DNA of 64,000 nucleotides, from assembly GCA_937124965.1 (NCBI GenBank), contig CAKZLB010000010.1, positions 94,750-158,749 on the forward strand. Reading direction: 5' to 3'. Below the pieces are notes generated by a model that saw only the letters and a program-made list of their open reading frames with translations, did not search any database and was not told the DNA's origin. Below, one piece after another: positions 9,362 through 17,728 of the stretch. This DNA is from an uncultured Bacteroidota bacterium (GTDB taxonomy: Bacteria > Bacteroidota > Bacteroidia > NS11-12g > UBA9320). Position 1 is the first letter of the stretch. Every line of letters starts with the position of its first letter. The position numbers were made by a program, and so were the translations under genes.

Positions 9362-9417
9362 CATTTCGTTTATCAGTAGGTCGTTCAAAAATCCTCAATC
9401 TACAATCTTCTGCCTTC

Positions 9418-9975
9418 TCAATTCAGTCCTGGGTCAATCGGGCTATCAACCAACATCGCGTATTTTCCACCAAGGCGTCTCATGGCTTTTTTCCAAAGCT
9501 CGGTAGAATCTATGTTTGCATTAAAAACCATAGCACTTCCAATAGTTGAAACAATCCAAGCTTCTTCCTCTAATTCATCCTCCAATTGATGAGGCCCCCA
9601 GCCTGAATAACCGGCAAAAAACACAAAACGATTGGCTAATTCGGGGGATTTTCGGAGAATGTCAAAGGCTTTTTTAAAATCACCTCCCCAATAAACATCC
9701 GGCATGATTTCTTTGGATTCTTCGATAATATTGGCTCCGAGTGAATGAATAAAATGAAGTGTATCGACCTGAACAGGGCCACCTTGAAAAATGACTGATT
9801 CGGGCAGTGTGTCGTCTTTTAATGCCACGTTTATTGTTAAGTCAATGGCATTATTTAACACAAAACCAAAACTACCTGCTTCATTGTGCTCTGCTAATAG
9901 AACGATGGAACGAGCAAAGTTCGGATCTCTTAAAAATGGATCAGAAATCAAGATGGTACCGGATGATGGCTTCAT
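9418..9975 (-). CDS. yqgE: YqgE/AlgH family protein
   Basis: A 185-residue cytoplasmic protein matching the YqgE/AlgH (DUF179) family over its full length. Visible family motifs are GTILISDPFLRDPNFARSIV near the N-terminus, GSFGFVLNN, FQGGPV, and FAGYSGWGPHQLEDELEEEAW in the C-terminal half. The biochemical role of the family is unresolved; AlgH was first named for an effect on alginate regulation in Pseudomonas. The start ATG overlaps the stop of the upstream transporter gene by 4 bp (ATGA), so translation is probably coupled. Confidence 0.93.
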   Translation of the reverse strand: MKPSSGTILISDPFLRDPNFARSIVLLAEHNEAGSFGFVLNNAIDLTINVALKDDTLPESVIFQGGPVQVDTLHFIHSLGANIIEESKEIMPDVYWGGDFKKAFDILRKSPELANRFVFFAGYSGWGPHQLEDELEEEAWIVSTIGSAMVFNANIDSTELWKKAMRRLGGKYAMLVDSPIDPGLN

Positions 9976-11249
9976 GGTTTAAACAATATGTAAATATAAA
10001 TTCCTCCTAAAATCAACAGAAAAAGTACACCTAAATAGGCAACACCGAATTTCCACTTTGGCCAAAACCCTTTCGGAAGTTGTTGTCTGACAATCATAAT
10101 TCCAAATAGGGCTAAAATTGGAGCCGTAAGAAATGAAAAACTTGTAGCGACAGTCACCATTTGCTTCATGTCTTTAATGAAAAATTGGAGAAGCACAAGT
10201 GCTCCAAGTGCAATCACAAAAAGCCAAGCAATGCGAATATTATTCATTGACGATGATGGCATATTTGCAGATACCTCAGTTTCTATTGTGCTGTTATTGC
10301 TCGTTGAATTCCAAATTGTTCCAATACGTGTGAGCACTCGTGGCATGGCATCTAAACAGGTTAGTGTGGTGCTAAACATGGTGGTAAAAGCGGCAATAGC
10401 TATTACCCAATACGACCATGGGCCAATGCTCGTGACATAAATATCAATGAGTTGCTGAGCATACGCCACGCCACCGGAAGCCAATTCAGCTCCAGTACCA
10501 TAAATCACATTAGCTCCGAGAACTAAAAATGAAATACCGAGTAACGCCGTTCCCCAAAATCCAACCCTGAAATCGAATAGGGAAGAAGTAGGTTTTTGTT
10601 TCGGGTTATTTGCGAAGCTTTCTTCGCTCCAGATAGAATGCCAAATGGATATGTCGAGCGGTGCAGGCATCCAACCTAAAAAGGCAATTAGAAAAACTAA
10701 ATCAGATATTTCAAAAAAGTTAAATATTTTTCCTGGTTCCAAATCATTAACTGGAGCCACGTAGGTAAATGATGACACCAATGCGATTATGGTCGTAATA
10801 GATAAGGTTACCATGATAACCTTCATTAATTTATCTAAAACGGAGAAGCGACCAATGGCACTGATTGACAAACAAATAACCAATAAAATTGCGCTCATGG
10901 CAACAGGACTGATAGGTATTTGAGTGATTTTAATTGCTAACCCAGCGGTAACGATGGTTACGGCAGCTTGAATAGTAAACATGGTTGCAACAGTTAATAT
11001 AGCAACGATTGCTAACGCCCACTTACCAATTTTAGCATAGCCATGAAGGAGGTTGTTGCGTGTTAGTTGAGCATATTTTGGTCCTAGTTCAAAAAACGGG
11101 TATTTGAATATGTGGGCCAAGATTATTCCAATGATGAGTATATATCCATATTCGGCACCCGCCTTCGTTGATTGCACGATATGCGAGACACCCACAGCGG
11201 CTCCTGCGTAAAGTAAACCAGGTCCTAACGCCTTAAGTTTTGAAAGCAT
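9972..11249 (-). CDS. Nramp-family (NRAMP-related) metal transporter
   Basis: A 425-residue inner-membrane protein with about eleven hydrophobic helices, matching the Nramp fold (for example GPGLLYAGAAVGVSHIVQST in helix 1 and FLGWMPAPLDISIWHS in helix 6). Nramp proteins usually import Mn2+ or Fe2+ with protons, using Asp and Asn of a DPGN motif in helix 1 and Met of an MPH motif in helix 6. Here helix 1 has VGVSHIVQS where DPGN is expected, and helix 6 keeps only MP, so the substrate cannot be assumed. It overlaps yqgE by 4 bp and lies 34 bp downstream of a T9SS-protein gene on the same strand. I read this as a divergent clade common in Bacteroidota; ion specificity is unknown. Confidence 0.88.
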   Translation of the reverse strand: MLSKLKALGPGLLYAGAAVGVSHIVQSTKAGAEYGYILIIGIILAHIFKYPFFELGPKYAQLTRNNLLHGYAKIGKWALAIVAILTVATMFTIQAAVTIVTAGLAIKITQIPISPVAMSAILLVICLSISAIGRFSVLDKLMKVIMVTLSITTIIALVSSFTYVAPVNDLEPGKIFNFFEISDLVFLIAFLGWMPAPLDISIWHSIWSEESFANNPKQKPTSSLFDFRVGFWGTALLGISFLVLGANVIYGTGAELASGGVAYAQQLIDIYVTSIGPWSYWVIAIAAFTTMFSTTLTCLDAMPRVLTRIGTIWNSTSNNSTIETEVSANMPSSSMNNIRIAWLFVIALGALVLLQFFIKDMKQMVTVATSFSFLTAPILALFGIMIVRQQLPKGFWPKWKFGVAYLGVLFLLILGGIYIYILFKP

Positions 11250-11283
11250 GGGGAAAGATAATTTTTTTATAGAAAAATCACGT

Positions 11284-12762
11284 TTAACGGTTAACCATAA
11301 TTTTTTGAGATGAAATGCCCCGAGAAGTTACTATTTCAATATTATAGATACCATTAGTCAAACTACTAACATTGACTTCGTTTTTGCTGTAATCTAAATT
11401 GGTCTTTTGACCCGAAATATTAAATGCATGTATTGATAAAATCGGTTGCTGCGATTCTACAATTAAGACATTTTTACACGGATTCGGGTATAGTTTAAGT
11501 GGTTCTTCAATGTAAGGTTCTTCTATGCCAGTATACCGCCATTCAGATTCAGCAAATTCGCATCCGTTTGATGTTTTAAAATAATATTGTGTTATGAAAT
11601 GAGAGTGGCAACGAATACATGTCCCAGCAGAAATAAATAAATTGGTAACGCCAAAACCTTGTGTACTTTGCGTAACACGGTTTTGATCGTAGCCCGATTG
11701 TATAAAAATCGCACTGTCACCATATGAGTAAAAATATTCAATATTACCTTGTTGGTGTTTAACTAGTTTAGAACACATTACCCGATACTGAGGTAAAGCT
11801 CCTGAGACACTCCAATATTGAGTATCTGAATATATTTTAGTTGGGATTAGATTGAATATATCGGAATCCATGGTTGGATGATTTTTTATTTGCGTGCCTA
11901 ATTCCATCTCAGTATCTACGCTTGAAAGCCTATATGGAGAAGTGGGATCAGGGAATGTGTAAGGATATGGGCCCGGAATATACTGAACGCCTTCAAGTTC
12001 TATTTTGAACTTACCAAGATTACCCGTAAGTCCCGTACAGGTCCACTTTCCAACAACAGATTTATATCTTGTGTCGGAGTCTGAAAAATGAAATTCGGAA
12101 CCGATTTCAGGCTTAAAAAACTCTTTAAAAGTCATTTCCTTAAAACCAAAAAATTCTACTTCTTTGATGTTTCTTATGTCTTGGTGGAGGGTAATTAAAT
12201 CAAACCAAACCGGAGACTTAACAAGTCCAAATTTTTTAGAAAGAATTAGTTGATATGTTATAGTGGATTTATCTTTTTTATTAAAAACCATCAACTCATC
12301 CGTCCGCAACGAATCATTACCGTTTTTAGTCAGCTTTTGAGTTTTAGAAGTTATATAGAAGCGATCATCATCCAATACTAGAAATGTAGAATCGTGGGCT
12401 TTATTTTTAAATCGAAAAGTAGTTGTGGGAATTTTACCAGCATGAGATTCCACAAATTTCAGTTCCGTAAAAGAGTCGGTAACTAAAGCCCACTTACCGA
12501 AATTAGAGTTACTTGTTTGAAGCTTGAGATAATGTATAAATCCATTGCTTATAAATGTATCCAATCTAGCAAACCAGCCTAAATCTATGATTGTAGTGTC
12601 TTTTTTTCGTTCGTATTGTCTAAAATCAATGCCCCTAATGAAAACGGAATCTTCGATGGGGTTCGTGTAATAGCGCAAACTGTCAAGTGGAAACATTTGC
12701 CAATTTTGGGCAAAGGCATTTGAACAAAAAAGAATGAGAAGTAAGATTAGTGCTGGTCGCAT
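11284..12762 (-). CDS. T9SS-sorted hypothetical secreted protein
   Basis: The frame is open to 12870, but the ATG at 12762 is preferred because it starts a signal peptide (MRPALILLLILFCSNAFAQ) and avoids overlap with the gapA terminator region; this gives 492 residues. The long middle part has no domain I can name. It contains a CxxC-H motif in GTCIRCHSHF near the end of that region, similar in form to a metal- or haem-binding CxxCH, but only one is present. The last 75 residues are a T9SS type A sorting domain (LKLYPNPCKNVLIV, FNISGQK, LTNGIYNIEIV, SQKIMVNR). A 34-bp gap separates it from the Nramp-like gene, so they may share a transcript. Confidence 0.85.
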   Translation of the reverse strand: MRPALILLLILFCSNAFAQNWQMFPLDSLRYYTNPIEDSVFIRGIDFRQYERKKDTTIIDLGWFARLDTFISNGFIHYLKLQTSNSNFGKWALVTDSFTELKFVESHAGKIPTTTFRFKNKAHDSTFLVLDDDRFYITSKTQKLTKNGNDSLRTDELMVFNKKDKSTITYQLILSKKFGLVKSPVWFDLITLHQDIRNIKEVEFFGFKEMTFKEFFKPEIGSEFHFSDSDTRYKSVVGKWTCTGLTGNLGKFKIELEGVQYIPGPYPYTFPDPTSPYRLSSVDTEMELGTQIKNHPTMDSDIFNLIPTKIYSDTQYWSVSGALPQYRVMCSKLVKHQQGNIEYFYSYGDSAIFIQSGYDQNRVTQSTQGFGVTNLFISAGTCIRCHSHFITQYYFKTSNGCEFAESEWRYTGIEEPYIEEPLKLYPNPCKNVLIVESQQPILSIHAFNISGQKTNLDYSKNEVNVSSLTNGIYNIEIVTSRGISSQKIMVNR

Positions 12763-12803
12763 GTTCCGAAGATACACATAAAGAATTTCTTTTAATAACC
12801 CAC

Positions 12804-12835
12804 AAAAAAAGGCGCTACACAACGTGCGGCGCCTT
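12804..12835 (-). terminator. Rho-independent terminator of gapA
   Basis: On the minus strand, AAGGCGC (12835-12829) pairs with GCGCCTT (12815-12809) around a 13-nt loop and runs directly into a T tract (12810-12804). It starts 19 bp after the gapA stop codon. Confidence 0.85.
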
Positions 12836-12853
12836 TCATATAATTTATTTTGA

Positions 12854-13849
<996 letters not shown>

Positions 13850-13874
13850 TTAGTGTTTGTTTTAGAAATGGGTG

Positions 13875-13882
13875 CAAAGGTA
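13875..13882 (-). promoter_or_regulatory. Probable gapA -7 promoter element
   Basis: Read on the minus strand, TACCTTTG matches the Bacteroidota sigma-A -7 consensus TAnnTTTG at every fixed position. Transcription would begin about 30 bases before the gapA ATG. I see no good TTG -33 element at the expected distance, because the upstream sequence is A/T-only. Confidence 0.55.
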
Positions 13883-13903
13883 AAATTTTTAAAAAATATG
13901 TTG

Positions 13904-13931
13904 TTGATTTATAGAAATATTTATTCCTTTG
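13904..13931 (+). promoter_or_regulatory. Candidate promoter of tRNA-Glu
   Basis: TTG (13904-13906), 17 bp, then TTCCTTTG (13924-13931) fits the TTG / TAnnTTTG pattern except for the A of the -7 box. It lies about 60 bp before the mature tRNA 5' end. An 8-bp inverted repeat, GAAAATCG (13939-13946) and CGATTTTC (13977-13984), sits in the leader. Confidence 0.4.
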
Positions 13932-13992
13932 CAGCCTTGAAAATCGGAAGGAAGCGTTTGCAAGAGCAACACTCCACGATTTTCGATGACTT

Positions 13993-14064
13993 GGCCCCTT
14001 CGTCTATCGGTTAGGACGCCAGGTTTTCATCCTGGAAAGAGGGGTTCGATTCCCCTAGGGGCTA
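13993..14064 (+). tRNA. tRNA-Glu (anticodon UUC)
   Basis: The full cloverleaf can be drawn. The acceptor GGCCCCT (13993-13999) pairs with AGGGGCT (14057-14063) with one G-U at the first position. There is a D-arm with GGTTAGGA, an anticodon stem CCAGG/CCTGG around the loop TTTTCAT giving UUC, and a T-arm GGGG/CCCC with TTCGATT. The discriminator is A at 14064 and CCA is not encoded. A strong terminator follows 18 bp downstream, so it is a single-tRNA transcript. Confidence 0.97.
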
Positions 14065-14077
14065 CAAACAAAGTAGC
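14054..14077 (+). repeat. Direct repeat copy 1: tRNA-Glu 3' end plus flank
   Basis: This 24-bp stretch covers the last 11 bases of tRNA-Glu and 13 bases beyond it. It matches 17304-17326 with one substitution (G for A) and one extra A. The pair brackets the VCBS-repeat gene, in the way att sites bracket an element integrated at a tRNA 3' end. Confidence 0.6.
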
Positions 14078-14081
14078 ACTG

Positions 14082-14113
14082 ATCCCGCTCCTAAAAAGAG
14101 CGGGATTTTTTTT
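14082..14113 (+). terminator. Rho-independent terminator of tRNA-Glu
   Basis: ATCCCGCTC (14082-14090) pairs perfectly with GAGCGGGAT (14098-14106) around CTAAAAA and is followed by eight T residues. Confidence 0.9.
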
Positions 14114-14413
14114 GTTTAAGATTTTGGGGTTATTCCTGACATGGTTAATTCTTTTTACTTACTGGATACGCATCTTATTAACTTTTAAATAGCTCCTATG
14201 GCTTCCTTGTTGCCATGAATCATTTCAGAACGTTAGTCCTACTGATGTCTATTATGGAAAAGCAAAACAGACGTTTAAGCAAATAAGTATAACTAAAACC
14301 TTAAATGCAAGAAAAATGCAGTATCAAAAATTAAACTTATTTTAGCAATAAACTCTATCTTAACACTTTAACATAAACGTAAAAATTTCACTGGCGACGA
14401 ACAATTAGAAATT
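14114..14413. other. 300-bp AT-rich intergenic region
   Basis: No gene, clear promoter or repeat is visible between the tRNA terminator and the VCBS-repeat gene. It is very AT-rich in its second half and must contain the promoter for the gene at 14414 if that gene has its own. Confidence 0.5.
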
Positions 14414-16972
14414 ATGAAAATAAAAAAAATCATATCATTGTACTGTGTTCTTCAACTGATACCTAAAACAACCTTTCCTAAGAATTTGAGAAATAAAAAT
14501 TATCTCAAGTACATGATGTGCTTTATTTTGTTCTTTTCTTCTGTCTCGGTAGGCATATCTCAAGATCCTCTTTTTGCTAAAAACCCTCGCTTGCTCACCC
14601 TTAGAGCAAATGGAACCTATGAAATTTATTTAGCCGATTTGGATCATGACGGTGATCAGGACATTATCACTTCTATGGAATACTACTACAGAGATCAACT
14701 AGCTTGGTTTGAAAACAGTGGTTTGGGGGTCTATGGCCAGGAAAACTTAATCTCAGCGGTTGAACCTTATAAAGATATTCAGAGAATGACAGTTGCTGAC
14801 TTGGATCTAGATGGATTCATGGATGTAATCGCTGTTGATAAGGACAAGGGCCACCTCATCTGGCATCGCAATATGAAAGATAGCTTTAGCGAGGCAATCA
14901 TTATTTCAACATGGGCTGATTTAATGGTTTCAATTGAAACAGGGGATATTGATGGAGATGGTGATATAGACATTCTTTTTGGTCAGATGAATGGAGATAA
15001 AGTAGGTTGGTTCAAAAATGAAGGTTCTGGTGTTTTTATCAGACGCACCATATCTATTTCGATTAATATGATTAAAGAGGTACGATTGTCTGATATTGAT
15101 GGTGATGGCGATTTGGATGTTATTTCTGCCTCCTATACCGATAATAAAATAGCCTTCTACAAGAACAATGGAACTGGGTCTTTCGAAAAGCAGAAAATAA
15201 TTAGTACAGATGCGTTTCGTGCAATTAGACTTAATATAGCTGATTTGGATGGAGATGGTAGACCCGATGTGATTTCAAGTGCGCAGGGGGATGGTCAAAT
15301 TGCCTGGTATAAAAATATAAATGGGGATAGTTTTAGTTCTAAGATGATTGTTGATTCACTCTACATGGGAGCTAAAGACATTGAAATGGTTGATATTGAT
15401 CTTGATGGTGATGTAGATATACTTGCAGCTCATCAGCCCACAAATCAAGTATTGCTTTACAAAAACGATAGCAAAGGCAATTTTTCTTCTGCTATCGTAC
15501 TGGCTACAAGGCATAAAGTGGAACTCTTGTATCCCGCTGATATGGATGAAGATGGCGATATTGATATAATTGTTGGATCAGATCTGGACGATGAATTTGT
15601 TTGGTTAGAAAACTTACAAAATGATCAAAATGTAGCAGGTGAAATTTTCTATGATATCAATGGGAGTGGCAAAAGAGATTATTTTGAACCGGCTATTCTG
15701 TATGGAAGGGCGACAATAACACCAAAAAACGGGACCTATTCGATGAATCAAATTGGAAAGTATAGTTTTCAAGTTGATACAGGTCGTTACGTAGTCAGCT
15801 ACGATTCCCTGTCTTTAAAGAATTGGAAGTTTTCGGACGACTCATCATCTTATACTATACAAGTTGATAAGGGAGTCAAACACAATAGGTTGGATTTTGG
15901 TTTTCGCCCTAAATATTTGAAATCACAATTTAAGCTCGAGTCACATGCAGCATCACCAATATGTGGAAAGAGTTCTTCTATGACATTTAGTATTTACAAC
16001 AGCGGTACTACATACTCAAATGGGGTGTTATGGATAACACTTGATCCTCAAATTGCTGAATATTACTTTCACCTTGAACCAGATACGACAAGCGGGAAGC
16101 GTTTTGGTTGGAAGTATCAATACTTGTACCCCAGCCATAGGTTCGAGGTGTCGTTAGACATCAAAACGCCCTCTTATGATGGCTTGAAATTGAAGAATAT
16201 TATCGAATCGGACTATACCGATAATCTAGGTCAAAAGACACTACATGAAGAACTCAGTTATGTAGTTAACTGCCAAACGAACTCCTATTATAAAAGTCTT
16301 GAAGAAACAGATGGTGAGAATCAAGGTTATGCTTTTAGAGAAGACTTCCTTAACTATTCACTCGAATTTCAAAATACTGGAACAGATACGGTAAGAAGTG
16401 TTACCCTTATTGACACCCTCGATCCATCTCTTAATCCGCAGTCCTTTCACATAGTCGGGAGCAGCCATCTCCGTAATTTAAAAGCGGAGCAGGATGGTTC
16501 TGTTGTACGCTTTTTCTTAGATTCAATCCGCTTGATTGATAGTGCGAGTAATTTTGACCAAAGTAGAGCTTATATACGATATCGGGTTAAACCAAAATGG
16601 TCAATCAAAGACAGCACTATAATAGACAACACAGCACATGTAAAATTCGACATTAGTTCATCCTATAAAACTACCAATACTGTTTCGGTTGTGGTTGTGC
16701 ACAATCCAGATCTGAGCGTAGAAGATGAAGAGCTACAGTTTTTAATTTGGCCGAATCCAGCGGATGAGTTTATTTATATCGATGCAGACAATTGGTCTGA
16801 TTCCAAATTAATAATTTACAATCAACTTGGGCAGATTCAGTATGAGGCCGTGTTAGGTAATTCATCTACTCAATTGTATAGTCACAACTGGGAAGCAGGG
16901 GTTTATTTTGGTTTACTCTCCCATCCCGATGGTAGGTCTTCATGGAAAAAGTTGCTTATTAGTCATCATTAA
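14414..16972 (+). CDS. VCBS/FG-GAP repeat T9SS surface protein
   Basis: An 852-residue frame. The ATG at 14513 (Met34) gives a more standard signal peptide (MMCFILFFSSVSVGISQ) and may be the real start. Seven repeats of about 45-50 residues each carry a calcium-binding-type loop (ADLDHDGDQDII, GDIDGDGDIDIL, SDIDGDGDLDVI and others) with a following W-[FY]-[KE]-N motif, as in VCBS/FG-GAP propellers (about residues 65-400). An SdrD B-like domain with GEIFYDINGSGKRD follows. Next is a domain reading YSLEFQNTGTDTVRSVTLID ... NTAHVKFD that also occurs in the 33083 and 50690 proteins. The last 75 residues are a T9SS type A domain (FLIWPNPADEFIYI, GVYFGLL). It is the only gene between the two tRNA-end repeats. 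Confidence 0.85.
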   Translation: MKIKKIISLYCVLQLIPKTTFPKNLRNKNYLKYMMCFILFFSSVSVGISQDPLFAKNPRLLTLRANGTYEIYLADLDHDGDQDIITSMEYYYRDQLAWFENSGLGVYGQENLISAVEPYKDIQRMTVADLDLDGFMDVIAVDKDKGHLIWHRNMKDSFSEAIIISTWADLMVSIETGDIDGDGDIDILFGQMNGDKVGWFKNEGSGVFIRRTISISINMIKEVRLSDIDGDGDLDVISASYTDNKIAFYKNNGTGSFEKQKIISTDAFRAIRLNIADLDGDGRPDVISSAQGDGQIAWYKNINGDSFSSKMIVDSLYMGAKDIEMVDIDLDGDVDILAAHQPTNQVLLYKNDSKGNFSSAIVLATRHKVELLYPADMDEDGDIDIIVGSDLDDEFVWLENLQNDQNVAGEIFYDINGSGKRDYFEPAILYGRATITPKNGTYSMNQIGKYSFQVDTGRYVVSYDSLSLKNWKFSDDSSSYTIQVDKGVKHNRLDFGFRPKYLKSQFKLESHAASPICGKSSSMTFSIYNSGTTYSNGVLWITLDPQIAEYYFHLEPDTTSGKRFGWKYQYLYPSHRFEVSLDIKTPSYDGLKLKNIIESDYTDNLGQKTLHEELSYVVNCQTNSYYKSLEETDGENQGYAFREDFLNYSLEFQNTGTDTVRSVTLIDTLDPSLNPQSFHIVGSSHLRNLKAEQDGSVVRFFLDSIRLIDSASNFDQSRAYIRYRVKPKWSIKDSTIIDNTAHVKFDISSSYKTTNTVSVVVVHNPDLSVEDEELQFLIWPNPADEFIYIDADNWSDSKLIIYNQLGQIQYEAVLGNSSTQLYSHNWEAGVYFGLLSHPDGRSSWKKLLISHH

Positions 16973-17303
16973 TGTTTTGCCTCTTTAAACCTTATTACCA
17001 ACTCTTCATAACCTTCGGTTACAGAAGGAATGAATATTCGATCATTAGCATCTAGACTTTCAGCAGGGCTAACGGGCCAATGATTGTGGTTTGCGCTTCT
17101 ACATCTATTTGGAGAAGGAATCTAAGACCTGACAGTTTATTATCAAATAGTTAAAAGGTTTTAATAACCATCTCAAGATATAAAAATTAGTAGTTGATTA
17201 TTAAAATCACCATCAGAAATAATCCCAACATTAATCTGATGAAGTCTCAATTCAAACTTCGTGATTAATACTTAACCAAAAGAAAAATGTCCGACATAAG
17301 GCT

Positions 17304-17326
17304 CCTAAGGGCTACAAACAAGTAGC
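17304..17326 (+). repeat. Direct repeat copy 2: tRNA-Glu 3'-end remnant
   Basis: This 23-bp stretch reads CCTAAGGGCTACAAACAA followed by GTAGC. It differs from 14054-14077 by one substitution and one missing A. Upstream of CCTA the similarity to the tRNA fades, so no complete second tRNA is present. It is followed, like the intact copy, by a terminator hairpin, though with a different stem sequence. Confidence 0.6.
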
Positions 17327-17328
17327 TT

Positions 17329-17366
17329 AAACCCTTGTAAGTCAAGAACTTGCAAGGGTTTTTATT
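17329..17366 (+). terminator. Rho-independent terminator after tRNA-end remnant
   Basis: A 13-bp stem, AAACCCTTGTAAG (17329-17341) with CTTGCAAGGGTTT (17349-17361), contains one T-G pair and the loop TCAAGAA, and runs into TTTTTATTTTA. It has no gene within 350 bp upstream, which fits a terminator left over from a lost tRNA or moved with an element end. Confidence 0.8.
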
Positions 17367-17728
17367 TTAGTTGTGGTCGGTTTGGTGGTCGTTTCGCGAC
17401 CTTTTAGGTATTAATCGAATAATTTAGATAACTAGGGTGGCTAACTATTGATAGACAGTATCTATCTAATGGACAACATGAAATGAATGAAAGTCCTTTA
17501 CATATAGACGGTAATGTATGAATGAAAACAGCTTGTCCGTCAACCGATGAAAACACACATATAAACACAAGATTGGTAAAACGTTCTCTTGGATTTTGGA
17601 ATCTAACTAACGACAAATTATTTAGGTAGACTAGATAGTAAGCAAAGAAAGGTGGTTTTATCGTACTTCAGCGGTTTAACATGCAACTTACCAATCTCCA
17701 AACTTTATAGAAAAGAACATGAAGTATT

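Larger units (their letters stand above)
16973..17728. other. 756-bp intergenic region with tRNA-end repeat and terminator
   Basis: No convincing coding sequence lies here; a 70-codon minus-strand frame (17404-17616) has no recognisable feature. The visible structures are the second tRNA-Glu 3'-end copy (17304-17326), a strong terminator directly after it (17329-17366), and a small hairpin GGTCG-TTTCG-CGACC followed by TTTT (17387-17405). The latter could serve as a second plus-strand terminator. Confidence 0.6.

Noticed and set aside
13986..14192. 68-codon plus-strand open frame over tRNA-Glu
   Set aside because: It lies on the tRNA and its terminator; the translated sequence only reflects the tRNA.
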